64,000 nucleotides of DNA, taken from the NCBI RefSeq assembly GCF_001439785.1, contig NZ_JYLI01000003.1, positions 124,001 to 188,000 on the forward strand, in the 5' to 3' direction. This DNA comes from Pseudomonas poae (GTDB lineage: Bacteria; Pseudomonadota; Gammaproteobacteria; Pseudomonadales; Pseudomonadaceae). The notes under the pieces are model-generated. The model was not told the DNA's origin and searched no databases. It saw nothing but the letters and a program-made list of their open reading frames with translations. Of the stretch, positions 45,170 through 53,840 are shown piece after piece. The position numbers were made by a program, and so were the translations under genes. The number at the start of each line of letters is the position of its first letter. Within the stretch, counting starts at the first letter, position 1.

Positions 45170-45474
45170 GACGATCCCAATCCTTGTTTGTAGTTATCGA
45201 TCAGCAAGCAATCACCCTGGTGTCCTGCCAGGGTGACATTACTGATCCCACACACAGCAAGTGCCTTTCCGAACGCAGCCTCTGTGCTGTCCTGCGACGT
45301 TATGGTTCGCGGACTTCGCAGTAAATGCGCAAAATCGGATGGACCATGTAGGCAGTGGATGCACATATCGCAGTCCGCTGCTGTAGGACGCAGTGGATGC
45401 GTATGTAGTCTTTTCCCTACGGTCCGGGCGGAAACAATAACGGCGACGTTATGAAACGTCGCCGTCAGTGATGT
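45170..45474. other. Gap between two dppA paralogues with two hairpins
   Basis: No gene is supported in these 305 bases. A perfect hairpin with nine-base arms (TCACCCTGG / CCAGGGTGA, 45212-45236) lies about 45 bases ahead of the downstream start. A perfect hairpin with 11-base arms (45440-45465) follows the upstream paralogue. Imperfect direct repeats of CAGTGGATGC occur around 45353 and 45391. Confidence 0.6.
45440..45465 (-). terminator. Hairpin after the second dppA paralogue (weak terminator)
   Basis: ACGGCGACGTT / AACGTCGCCGT arms with a four-base loop, ten bases after the stop. On the minus strand it is followed by a loose T-rich stretch (TTATTGTTT), so termination would be partial. 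Confidence 0.55.
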
Positions 45475-47103
45475 TTACTTGCCGCTTACGCTGACGCCGT
45501 AGAAGGAGTTCAAGCCAAACGGGCTGATCTTGAAGTCCTGCACGGTGTTGCGCATGGGTTGATACACCGTCGAGTGCGCGATGGGTGTCATCGGTACTGC
45601 ATCTTTGAGGATATGTTGCGCCTGCTTGTACAGCTCGGTGCGTTTGGCGACATCCGAGGTAGCCTTGGCTTCTTTCACGATGCCGTCGAATTTCTTGTCA
45701 CACCACTTGGAGAAGTTGTTGCCGGCCAGGGAGTCGCAGCCGAACAGCACGTTCAGCCAGTTGTCCGGGTCACCATTGTCGCCGCTCCAGCCAATGATCA
45801 TGGCCTGGTTCTCGCCGCCTTTGGAGCGCTTGATGTACTCGCCCCACTCATAGCTGACGATGTTGACCTTCAGGCCGATCTGTTTCCAGTCGTTCTGCAG
45901 CATCTCGGCCATCAGCTTGGCGTTGGGGTTGTATGGACGCTGTACCGGCATGGCCCACAGGGTGATCTCGGTGCCTTCCTTGACGCCGGCTTCCTTGAGC
46001 AATTCCTTGGCTTTGGCAGGGTCGAACTTGGCATCTTTGATGGTGGTGTCGTAGGACCACTGGGTCGGCGGCATGGCGTTGACGGCCAGTTGGCCAGCGC
46101 CCTGGTAAACGGAGTCGATGATCTGCTGCTTGTTCACCGACATGTCCAGTGCTTCACGTACGCGCAGGTCGGACAGCGGGTTGGCTGCGGTCTGGCCCTT
46201 GAGTACCGGCATGACGTTGTAGGCGATGTAGCCCAGGTTGAAACCGGCCTGGTGCGGCAGTTTCAGGTCCTTGTCTTCGCCCAGCGCCTTGAGGTCGGCC
46301 GGACGTGGGAACAGGGTGATCTGGCATTCGTTTTTCTTGAGCTTCTGGATACGCACCGACGGGTCGGTGGTGATGGCGAAGATCAGGTTGTCGATCTTCA
46401 CGTCTTCAGGTTTCCAGTAGTCCTTGTTGCCGGTGTAGCGAATGTTCGAGTCTTTCTGGTAGCTCTTGAACACGAACGGGCCGGTACCGATAGGCTTCTG
46501 GTTGATGTCGGCAGGCTTGCCTTCCTTCAACAGCTGAGCGGCATATTCGGCGGACTGGATCGAGGCGAAGCTCATGGCCAGGTTCTGGATGAAAGCCGCG
46601 TCCACGGTGCCAAGGGTGAACTTGACGGTGTGGTCATCGACTTTCTCGATGTTCTTGATGTTGGTGTCCATCCCCATGTCCGTGAAGTACGGGAACTCGG
46701 TGGGGTAGGCCTTACGGAATGGATCGTCTTTATTGATCATCCGGTTGAACGTGAACAGTACGTCGTCTGCCGAGAATTCACGAGTCGGCTTGAAGTACGG
46801 GGTGGTGTGGAACTTGACGCCTTCGCGCAGGTGGAAGGTGTACGTCAGGCCATCCGGGGACACGTCCCAGCTGGTGGCCAGGCCGGGTACCACGGCGGTG
46901 CCGCCACGTTCGAACTGGCTCAGACGGTTGAACATGGTTTCGGCCGAGGCATCGAAGTCTGTTCCGGTGGTGTACTGGCCTGGATCGAAACCGGCCGGGC
47001 TCCCTTCGGAGCAGAACACCAGGTTAGTTGCCGCAAGGGCTGCAGGGGCGGCGGCCATTAGGCCCGCGCTCACTAATAACGGAAGGACTGCGTGTTTGAG
47101 CAT
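45475..47103 (-). CDS. Dipeptide-binding protein, DppA paralogue
   Basis: A 542-residue periplasmic SBP_bac_5 protein. Signal peptide MLKHAVLPLLVSAGLMAAAP with cleavage after ALA, mature TNLVFCSEGSPAGFDPGQYT. It is very close in sequence to the neighbours (QKPIGTGPFVFKSYQKDSNI, GWSGDNGDPDNWLNVLFGCD) but has a seven-residue insertion in VMPVLKGQTAANPLSDLRV. The ATG at 47103 has GAGG six bases upstream; an ATG eight codons earlier lacks a ribosome binding site. Middle of the three adjacent paralogues. Confidence 0.9.
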   Translation of the reverse strand: MLKHAVLPLLVSAGLMAAAPAALAATNLVFCSEGSPAGFDPGQYTTGTDFDASAETMFNRLSQFERGGTAVVPGLATSWDVSPDGLTYTFHLREGVKFHTTPYFKPTREFSADDVLFTFNRMINKDDPFRKAYPTEFPYFTDMGMDTNIKNIEKVDDHTVKFTLGTVDAAFIQNLAMSFASIQSAEYAAQLLKEGKPADINQKPIGTGPFVFKSYQKDSNIRYTGNKDYWKPEDVKIDNLIFAITTDPSVRIQKLKKNECQITLFPRPADLKALGEDKDLKLPHQAGFNLGYIAYNVMPVLKGQTAANPLSDLRVREALDMSVNKQQIIDSVYQGAGQLAVNAMPPTQWSYDTTIKDAKFDPAKAKELLKEAGVKEGTEITLWAMPVQRPYNPNAKLMAEMLQNDWKQIGLKVNIVSYEWGEYIKRSKGGENQAMIIGWSGDNGDPDNWLNVLFGCDSLAGNNFSKWCDKKFDGIVKEAKATSDVAKRTELYKQAQHILKDAVPMTPIAHSTVYQPMRNTVQDFKISPFGLNSFYGVSVSGK

Positions 47104-47305
47104 GTTGGCCTCATGATTTGTTGTCATTTTTGGTGGTGAGGGCGACCTCGTGAGTCGGCCTGCGGATACTTATGCAGGCGCCATACCCATTGCAAGACGC
47201 TGAACCGCTGCAAGGCTCAAAGTGTGGTACGAACGTACAGGAATGTCGCATTTATGAAAGTTTTGACATAAATGCATATATTTAGAGCGTTTTTTCGGTG
47301 CATAA

Positions 47306-47343
47306 GGCGCACCAGAAACGCCCGGCCGAGGCGTCTGGCGCAC
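47306..47343 (-). other. Intercistronic hairpin after the first dppA paralogue
   Basis: Arms GCGCACCAGA / TCTGGCGCAC with an inner AACGCC / GGCGT stem, 19 bases after the stop at 47362. No T run follows on the minus strand. The rest of the 258-base gap shows nothing recognisable. Confidence 0.5.
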
Positions 47344-47361
47344 TCGGTTGGGGCGCTTGTG

Positions 47362-48963
47362 TTACTTCTCCAGACTCACGCCGTAGAACGGTGTCAGCCC
47401 AAACGGGCTGATCTTGAAGTCCTGCACTTCCTTGCGCAGTGGCTGGAAAACCGTCGAGTTTGCAATAGGCGTTATAGGCACTTGTTCCTTAAGGATTTTC
47501 TGTGCCTGCTGATACCACTTGATGCGCTGCTCGCGGTCATTGCTGACCTTGGCCTGCTGTACCAGCTTGTCGTAGGCCGGGTTACACCATTTGGCGTAGT
47601 TGCTGCCCTTGACCGCGGCACAACTGTAGAGCACACCCAGCCAGTTATCCGGGTCTCCGTTGTCGCCGGTCCAGCCGTAGATCATGGCGTCGTGTTCGCC
47701 GTTCTTGGCGCGTTTGATGTATTCGCCCCACTCATAGCTGACGATATTGGCCTTGATGCCGACCTTGGCCCAGTCCTGCTGGATCATCTGCGCCGACATG
47801 CGCGCGTTCGGGTTGGAGGCGCGCTGAACGGTCATCGCCCACAGGTTGATCGTGGTGCCGGGGGCGATACCTGCTTCTTTGAGTAGCGCCTTGGCCTTGG
47901 TCGGATCGTAGGGCGCGTCCTTGATCGTCGAGTCATAGGACCACTGCGCCGGAGGCAGGGCGTTCTGCGCCAATTGTCCGGCGCCCTGGTAAACAGCCTT
48001 GATGATCGCCGGCTTGTCGATGGCCATGTCCAGCGCCTGGCGCACCTTGAGCTGATCCAGCGGTGGGTGGGTCACGTTGTAGGCGAGGAAGCCCAGGTTG
48101 AACCCCGCCTGCTGCTGCACGCGCAGGTTAGGGTCCTGCTTGATCACTTCAATGTCCTGCGGGCGCGGATAACCGCTGACCTGGCATTCACCGGCCTTGA
48201 GTTTTTGCAGGCGCGAGGCCGCATCCGGGGTGATTGCGAACACCAGGTTGTCGAGCTTCACATCCTCGGGCTTCCAATACTGTTTATTGGCCACATAGCG
48301 GATCTGCGAATCCTTCTGGTAACGCTTGAACACAAACGGACCGGTGCCGACCGGCTTCTGGTTGATGTCTTCGGCCTTACCTTGCTTGAGCAACTGCGCG
48401 GCGTATTCGGCGGACTGGACAGAGGCGAAGCTCATGGCCAGGTTCTGCACGAACGAGGCGTCGACGTTGTTGAGGTTGAAACGCACGGTGTGGTCGTCGA
48501 GCTTTTCGACGCTTTTGATCGTGGTGTTCAAGCCCATGTCGGTGAAGTAGGGCGACTCGGACGGGTAGGCCTTGCGAAACGGACTCTCGGCATCGAGCAG
48601 GCGATTGAAGGTGAACAGCACGTCGTCCGCATTGAAGTCGCGGGTGGGGGTGAAGAAGTCGGTGGTGTGGAACTTGACGCCATCGCGCAGATGGAAGGTG
48701 TACGCCAGGCCGTCTTTGGAAATATCCCAGCTGGTTGAAAGGCCAGGTTCAACTTCGGTGCCGCCGCGCTTGAACTGGGTCAGGCGGTTGAACACGGTTT
48801 CGGCCGAGGCATCGAAGTCGGTGCCGCTGGTGTACTGGCTGGGATCAAAACCGGCGGGGCTGGCTTCGGAGCAGTAAACCAGGGTGGTAGCCGCCTGGGC
48901 CATCGGCATGAATGCCAGCAGGCCTGCAGCGAGGAGCAGTGGTTTGATGGCGATTCTTTCCAT
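47362..48963 (-). CDS. Dipeptide-binding protein, DppA paralogue (first in cluster)
   Basis: A 533-residue periplasmic SBP_bac_5 protein. Signal peptide MERIAIKPLLLAAGLLAFMP with cleavage after AQA, mature ATTLVYCSEASPAGFDPSQY. Shared blocks are QKPVGTGPFVFKRYQKDSQI, INLWAMTVQRASNPNARMSA and GWTGDNGDPDNWLGVLYSCA. It has Thr/Ser changes in the NP-N segment compared with the next copy, possibly altering ligand choice. AAGGGG lies seven bases before the ATG. It is the first gene of the peptide cluster, 91 bases after the SIMPL gene and its terminator. Confidence 0.9.
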   Translation of the reverse strand: MERIAIKPLLLAAGLLAFMPMAQAATTLVYCSEASPAGFDPSQYTSGTDFDASAETVFNRLTQFKRGGTEVEPGLSTSWDISKDGLAYTFHLRDGVKFHTTDFFTPTRDFNADDVLFTFNRLLDAESPFRKAYPSESPYFTDMGLNTTIKSVEKLDDHTVRFNLNNVDASFVQNLAMSFASVQSAEYAAQLLKQGKAEDINQKPVGTGPFVFKRYQKDSQIRYVANKQYWKPEDVKLDNLVFAITPDAASRLQKLKAGECQVSGYPRPQDIEVIKQDPNLRVQQQAGFNLGFLAYNVTHPPLDQLKVRQALDMAIDKPAIIKAVYQGAGQLAQNALPPAQWSYDSTIKDAPYDPTKAKALLKEAGIAPGTTINLWAMTVQRASNPNARMSAQMIQQDWAKVGIKANIVSYEWGEYIKRAKNGEHDAMIYGWTGDNGDPDNWLGVLYSCAAVKGSNYAKWCNPAYDKLVQQAKVSNDREQRIKWYQQAQKILKEQVPITPIANSTVFQPLRKEVQDFKISPFGLTPFYGVSLEK

Positions 48964-49005
48964 GTAGACCCCTTAGATGGCAGGCATATAAACGCTGCCC
49001 AAACG

Positions 49006-49036
49006 AAAACGGCGGTCACCGAGGTTACCGCCGTTT
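49006..49036 (-). terminator. Terminator of the SIMPL-domain gene
   Basis: AAACGGCGGT / ACCGCCGTTT arms, extended by ACC/GGT with one mismatch, followed on the minus strand by TTTTCGTTT. It starts 19 bases after the stop at 49055. Confidence 0.75.
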
Positions 49037-49054
49037 AGGTGTGTCAGGTAGGGG

Positions 49055-49768
49055 TTACTGCATCTGCACTTCGATCACGCCATCGGCGCTCATATTGACC
49101 TGGCTGGTGCCAGCCTCCACCTCGGGCGTCGGCGCTGAATCGACCATCGCCGATTTCATCATCATCGCGCCACGGGCATAGGGCATCGGGTAGCCATTGC
49201 TGTTGAAGTTCAGGTTGACGATCTTGTAACCCTTGCCGCCCAGTGCGTCCGTCGCCAGTTGTGCACGGGCCTTGAAGGCGGCCACCGCGTCCTTGAGCAA
49301 CGCGTCTTCGCTGGCCTTGCGCGTGGTGTCGGCGATGGCGAAGTCCATGTTCTGCATTTTCAGGGTGTTGAGCAGCTCGCCGGTGAGCTTGGACAGCGCC
49401 GGGAAGTCCGCGCTTTCCAGGCGCAGTTCGGCGCGTTCGCGCCAGCCGGTGATCTTCTGGTTCTTGTTGTCGTAGATCGGGTAGCTGTTGCGGCTGCCCT
49501 GGCGCAGGGTCACGGCCTTGACTTCGCGGGCCTGGCCGAGCGCGGTGTTCATGGTGTTGGTGATTTCGGCGGCGAGCTTGGCCGGGTCGCTGTTCTGCGA
49601 TTCGGTATAGAGGGTGACGATCATCTTGTCGCGGGCGACTTCCTGGCTGACTTCAGCGCGCAGGGAGATCTGGTTGTAATGCAGCTCCTCGGCGGCCAGC
49701 GCCGGCAGGCTGACCAGAGTGCTAGCGCCGAGGGTGAGCAGGGCGGCGCTGCGAGTGAAACGAGACAT
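49055..49768 (-). CDS. SIMPL domain-containing periplasmic protein (DUF541)
   Basis: A 237-residue protein with signal peptide MSRFTRSAALLTLGASTLVS cut after ALA, then a single SIMPL/DUF541 domain (about 35-235; LRAEVSQEVARDKMIVTLY, ITGWRERAELRLES, DALGGKGYKIVNLNFNSNG). The family is periplasmic; E. coli YggE has been linked to oxidative-stress tolerance, but no activity is established. AGGAGC lies six bases before the ATG. Divergent from roxSR, the arrangement also seen in P. aeruginosa. Confidence 0.87.
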   Translation of the reverse strand: MSRFTRSAALLTLGASTLVSLPALAAEELHYNQISLRAEVSQEVARDKMIVTLYTESQNSDPAKLAAEITNTMNTALGQAREVKAVTLRQGSRNSYPIYDNKNQKITGWRERAELRLESADFPALSKLTGELLNTLKMQNMDFAIADTTRKASEDALLKDAVAAFKARAQLATDALGGKGYKIVNLNFNSNGYPMPYARGAMMMKSAMVDSAPTPEVEAGTSQVNMSADGVIEVQMQ

Positions 49769-50016
49769 GGAAGCTCCTTGGGACAGTGGTGTTGGGTATG
49801 ACTGTAGACGTTGGTGTCGGGTTCTTCGGGTTTACGAATTAGAAAAAAAAGTTTCAAGCCACAAGCTGCAAGTGAATGCGTGGCGAACTTGCAGCTTTCA
49901 ATGTGCGGCTCGTAGCGGCAGTGCCGGCTGCGGCAAAGAGCCACACATCCGGTGCCCGAGACGCTGCTTCGTTTATACTCCTGCCGATCCGCCTGCAGCG
50001 CTCATCGGGAGAGCCC

Positions 50017-51279
50017 ATGCTCGCCGCCGTAAAACTGACTTCCGCCACCCGCCAGAACCTCTGGCGCCTGACGTTTATCCGCACCCTGGTACTGGCCGCA
50101 CAGGCCGGCTCCGTCGGGCTCGCCTACTGGTTCGATCTGCTACCGCTGCCCTGGCTGCCGCTGGGCGTGACGCTGGGGTTTTCCACGGTGTTGTGCGTGT
50201 TCACCGTGATCCGGTTGCGTACCACCTGGCCGGTTACCGAGTTGGAATATGCGCTGCAGTTGGCCTGTGACCTGTTTATCCACAGTGTGTTGCTTTATTT
50301 CTCTGGCGGTTCCACCAACCCGTTCGTCTCCTTTTATCTGGTGCCGCTGACCATCGCCGCGGTGACCTTGCCATGGCGCTATTCGGTGGTGCTGTCGGGG
50401 ATCGCGCTGACCCTCTACACCCTGCTGCTGGCCCAGTTCTATCCGCTGCAAACTTTCCCCATCGCGCGTGAAAACCTGCAGATCTACGGGATGTGGTTGA
50501 GCTTTGCGCTGTCGGCGGCGGTCATCACCTTTTTTGCCGCACGCATGGCCGAAGAGCTGCGCCGCCAGGAGGAACTGCGCGCCATTCGCCGCGAAGAGGG
50601 CCTGCGCGACCAGCAACTGCTGGCCGTCGCCACCCAGGCCGCCGGTGCGGCCCACGAACTCGGCACGCCATTGGCCACCATGAGCGTATTGCTCAAGGAA
50701 ATGACCCAGGACCATCACGACCCGACGCTGCAGGATGACCTCAGCGTGCTTCAGGAACAGGTCAAGCAGTGCAAGTTGACCCTGCAGCAACTGGTGCGCG
50801 CCGCCGAAGCCAATCGCCGCCTGGCGGTGGAGATGCAGGACGTGACCCAATGGATCGACGAAGCCCTGAATCGCTGGCACCTGATGCGTCCCGAAGCCAG
50901 TTACCGCTTTACCCTGCTGGGCCAGGGCAGCGTGCCGCGCATGGCGCCACCGCCTGACCTGACCCAGGCATTGCTCAACCTGTTGAACAATGCCGCCGAC
51001 GCCTGCCCTGAAGGTCTTGGCGTGCAGCTGGACTGGGACGCCGAACACGTCACCCTCAGCATCCGTGACCACGGCGCCGGCGTGCCACTGGCCATTGCCG
51101 AGCAGATCGGCAAGCCCTTCTTTACCACCAAGGGCAAAGGCTTCGGCCTGGGCCTTTTTTTGAGCAAGGCCAGCGTGACCCGCGCGGGCGGCTCAGTGAA
51201 ACTCTACAGTCATGAGGAAGGTGGCACGCTCACCGAGCTGCGCCTGCCCCGTGCCGCACGAGGAGATAGCGATGAGTGA
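50017..51279 (+). CDS. roxS: Redox-sensing histidine kinase RoxS (RegB/PrrB type)
   Basis: A 420-residue membrane kinase. Six membrane segments occupy about 1-175 with the quinone-sensing signature GGSTNPFVSFYLVPL. The dimerisation H-box is AAGAAHELGTPLAT with phosphorylated His213, followed by N-box LLNLLNNAADACP, G1 DHGAGVPL and G2 GKGFGLGLFLSKA. It senses respiratory redox state and controls terminal-oxidase genes, such as the cyanide-insensitive oxidase in P. aeruginosa. The ATG at 50017 has GGGAGAG upstream; the gene overlaps roxR by eight bases. Confidence 0.92.
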   Translation: MLAAVKLTSATRQNLWRLTFIRTLVLAAQAGSVGLAYWFDLLPLPWLPLGVTLGFSTVLCVFTVIRLRTTWPVTELEYALQLACDLFIHSVLLYFSGGSTNPFVSFYLVPLTIAAVTLPWRYSVVLSGIALTLYTLLLAQFYPLQTFPIARENLQIYGMWLSFALSAAVITFFAARMAEELRRQEELRAIRREEGLRDQQLLAVATQAAGAAHELGTPLATMSVLLKEMTQDHHDPTLQDDLSVLQEQVKQCKLTLQQLVRAAEANRRLAVEMQDVTQWIDEALNRWHLMRPEASYRFTLLGQGSVPRMAPPPDLTQALLNLLNNAADACPEGLGVQLDWDAEHVTLSIRDHGAGVPLAIAEQIGKPFFTTKGKGFGLGLFLSKASVTRAGGSVKLYSHEEGGTLTELRLPRAARGDSDE

Positions 51280-51832
51280 CGAGATCCAAGTCGAAGGCGA
51301 AGAGCTGCCGCATCTGTTGCTGGTAGATGACGACGCCACCTTTACCCGGGTGATGGCGCGCGCCATGAGCCGTCGCGGCTTTCGCGTGAGCACCGCAGGC
51401 TCCGCCGAAGAAGGCTTGAGCATCGCCCAAGCCGACCTGCCGGACTACGCCGCGCTCGACCTGAAAATGGACGGCGACTCGGGCCTGGTGCTGCTGCCCA
51501 AGCTGCTGGAACTCGACCCGGAAATGCGCGTGGTGATCCTTACCGGATACTCGAGCATCGCCACCGCCGTCGAGGCCATCAAGCGCGGCGCCTGCAACTA
51601 CCTGTGCAAGCCGGCGGACGCCGACGACGTGCTGGCGGCGCTGCTCTCCGAGCACGCCGACCTCGACACCCTGGTGCCGGAAAACCCGATGTCGGTGGAC
51701 CGCCTGCAGTGGGAACACATCCAGCGCGTGCTGACCGAGCACGAAGGCAATATCTCGGCCACCGCCCGCGCCCTCGGCATGCACCGCCGCACCTTGCAAC
51801 GCAAGCTGCAAAAGCGTCCGGTGCGCCGCTGA
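51272..51832 (+). CDS. roxR: Response regulator RoxR (RegA/PrrA type)
   Basis: A 186-residue regulator with a receiver domain (DDDATFTRVMARAM acidic pocket, phosphorylated Asp63 in YAALDLKMDG, Thr in VVILTGYSS, Lys in YLCKPADADD) and a Fis-type C-terminal helix-turn-helix (NISATARALGMHRRTLQRKL), without an AAA+ domain. Partner of RoxS. The ATG lies inside the end of roxS with AGGAG seven bases upstream, so the pair is translationally coupled. Confidence 0.94.
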   Translation: MSDEIQVEGEELPHLLLVDDDATFTRVMARAMSRRGFRVSTAGSAEEGLSIAQADLPDYAALDLKMDGDSGLVLLPKLLELDPEMRVVILTGYSSIATAVEAIKRGACNYLCKPADADDVLAALLSEHADLDTLVPENPMSVDRLQWEHIQRVLTEHEGNISATARALGMHRRTLQRKLQKRPVRR

Positions 51833-51930
51833 ACCTAAGCTGAACGACCCGTCTCAGGCCGCACGGAGCCCTGAACCGATCCCTTATGATCGGTTCAAAC
51901 GCCTGCCATTTTTCCTACAGAGCCTGAACG

Positions 51931-53655
51931 ATGAACCAGAACGCAGAGTATTCCGCGGTCAATGACGCCGTGCATGGGCAATTCTTCCGTCGAACCTGGG
52001 CGATGATCACACCGTACTGGCGCAGTGAGGAGAAGGGCAGGGCGTGGCTGCTGCTGGCCGCAGTGATTGCGCTGTCACTGTTCAGCGTGGCGATCTCCGT
52101 GTGGATCAACCACTGGTACAAGGATTTCTACAACGCGCTGGAGAAGAAGGACACCGCCGCATTCTGGCAACTGATCGGCTATTTTTGCGGGATCGCGACG
52201 GTGGCCATTCTCGGCGCGGTCTACCGCCTTTACCTGACGCAGATGCTGACCATCCGCTGGCGCGCCTGGCTGACCGAAAAACACTTCGCGCGCTGGCTCG
52301 CCCACAAGAACTACTACCAGCTGGAGCAGGGCGGTTACACCGACAACCCCGACCAGCGGATTTCCGAAGACCTCAACAGTTTCACCTCCAACACCCTGGG
52401 CCTGGGCCTTGGGCTGCTGCGCAACGTCGTCAGCCTGGTGTCGTTTTCCGTGATCCTGTGGGGTGTGTCGGGCAGTATCGAGGTATTTGGCATCACCATC
52501 CCGGGTTACATGTTCTGGTGTGCACTGGTGTATGCCGGCGTCGGCAGTTGGCTGACCCATCTGATCGGGCGTCGTCTGATCGGCTTGAGCAACCAGCAGC
52601 AACGCTTCGAAGCCGACCTGCGTTTCTCCATGGTGCGGGTGCGCGAGAATGCCGAAAGCATCGCTCTGTACAACGGCGAGCCCAACGAGAATCAGCGGCT
52701 GAAGACGCGTTTCGGCCGGGTGTGGCACAACTACTGGGACATCATGAAAGTGTCCAAGCGCCTGACCTTTTTTACCGCCGGTTACGAGCAGATCGCGATC
52801 GTGTTCGCGTTTATCGTGGCGGCCCCGCGTTACTTTGCCGGCAAGATCGAGCTGGGCGAGCTGATGCAGATCAACTCGGCGTTCGGCAACGTGCAGGGCA
52901 ACTTCAGCTGGTTTATCAGTGCCTATACTGACCTCGCCGCCTGGCGCGCCACCAGTGACCGTTTGTTGAGCTTCCAGCAAGCCATGACCGACAACGAGCA
53001 ACGACCGCCCTCCATCGAGGTGAATGCCGAAGGCGAGCGCTTGATGGTGCAGGGCCTGGGCATGAACCTGGCCGATGGCCGTCACTTGCTTACCGATGCG
53101 AACATGATTGTCGAACCGGGCCAGCGCCTGATGCTCAGCGGTCGCTCCGGCAGCGGCAAGAGCACCCTGCTGCGTGCGATGGGCCACTTGTGGCCAACGG
53201 GTCATGGCAGCATTCGCCTGCCGGCGGCGCGTTATCTGTTCCTGCCGCAAAAACCCTACCTGCCGATCGGCACGTTGAAAGCGGTGTTGAGTTATCCACA
53301 GGACGACAGCGCCTACACGGCCGAACGTTATGCACAGGTGCTGGAAACCTGCCGCCTGCCGCAACTGGTGGCGCGCCTGGACGAGGCCAACCATTGGCAG
53401 CGCATGCTTTCGCCCGGCGAGCAGCAGCGTCTGGCCTTTGCCCGCGCCTTGTTGTTCGCGCCGCAGTGGTTGTACATGGACGAGGCGACCTCGGCCATGG
53501 ACGAGGAGGATGAGGCCAGCTTGTACCAAGCCCTGATCGATGAGCTGCCGGGGCTGAGCATTGTCAGCGTCGGTCACCGCAGCAGCCTCAAGCGCTTCCA
53601 CGGACGGCATGTACGGATCGAGGGTGGCTGGTTGCAGGAGCAGCCCGTTTCCTGA
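51931..53655 (+). CDS. ABC transporter, fused permease and ATPase (YddA/SbmA-like)
   Basis: A 574-residue half-transporter of the ABC_membrane_2 (ABCD/SbmA-BacA-like) group. The membrane domain (about 30-340, five or six segments; conserved HFARWLAHKNYYQLE and DNPDQRISEDL) is followed by an ATPase domain with Walker A SGRSGSGKST, signature MLSPGEQQRLAFARAL, Walker B WLYMDEATSAMD and switch VGHR. E. coli YddA is the nearest named relative I know; its substrate is unknown. It works as a homodimer in the inner membrane. Monocistronic, 98 bases after roxR. Confidence 0.87.
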   Translation: MNQNAEYSAVNDAVHGQFFRRTWAMITPYWRSEEKGRAWLLLAAVIALSLFSVAISVWINHWYKDFYNALEKKDTAAFWQLIGYFCGIATVAILGAVYRLYLTQMLTIRWRAWLTEKHFARWLAHKNYYQLEQGGYTDNPDQRISEDLNSFTSNTLGLGLGLLRNVVSLVSFSVILWGVSGSIEVFGITIPGYMFWCALVYAGVGSWLTHLIGRRLIGLSNQQQRFEADLRFSMVRVRENAESIALYNGEPNENQRLKTRFGRVWHNYWDIMKVSKRLTFFTAGYEQIAIVFAFIVAAPRYFAGKIELGELMQINSAFGNVQGNFSWFISAYTDLAAWRATSDRLLSFQQAMTDNEQRPPSIEVNAEGERLMVQGLGMNLADGRHLLTDANMIVEPGQRLMLSGRSGSGKSTLLRAMGHLWPTGHGSIRLPAARYLFLPQKPYLPIGTLKAVLSYPQDDSAYTAERYAQVLETCRLPQLVARLDEANHWQRMLSPGEQQRLAFARALLFAPQWLYMDEATSAMDEEDEASLYQALIDELPGLSIVSVGHRSSLKRFHGRHVRIEGGWLQEQPVS

Positions 53656-53672
53656 GCATTGGATGCGGTCAG

Positions 53673-53761
53673 TGTGGGAGGGGGCTTGCTCCCGATAGCG
53701 GTCTGCCAGTTACCGGTGAGCTGACTGAAACATTGCAATCGGGAGCAAGCCCCCTCCCACA
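53673..53761. repeat. REPIN-type paired REP palindrome
   Basis: TGTGGGAGGGGGCTTGCTCC and its complement enclose about 40 bases, with the same GATAGC extension as the copy at 35705. It follows the ABC transporter gene. Confidence 0.85.
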
Positions 53762-53786
53762 TTTTGACGAGACGTGAGGCTCAAAC

Positions 53787-53823
53787 AAAAAGCCCGGCTG
53801 ATCATTGATCAGCCGGGCTTTTT
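53787..53823. terminator. Bidirectional terminator between the ABC gene and zapG
   Basis: AAAAAGCCCGGCTGATCA and its complement form a near-perfect palindrome with A run on the left and T run on the right. It can end both converging transcripts. Confidence 0.9.
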
Positions 53824-53840
53824 GTCGTGCCTGAAAAGAC

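Noticed and set aside
40069..47061. Several long plus-strand frames opposite the dppA genes and opdP
   Set aside because: They repeat the same Val/Gly-rich composition because the opposite genes are paralogues; they are frame shadows, not a plus-strand gene family.
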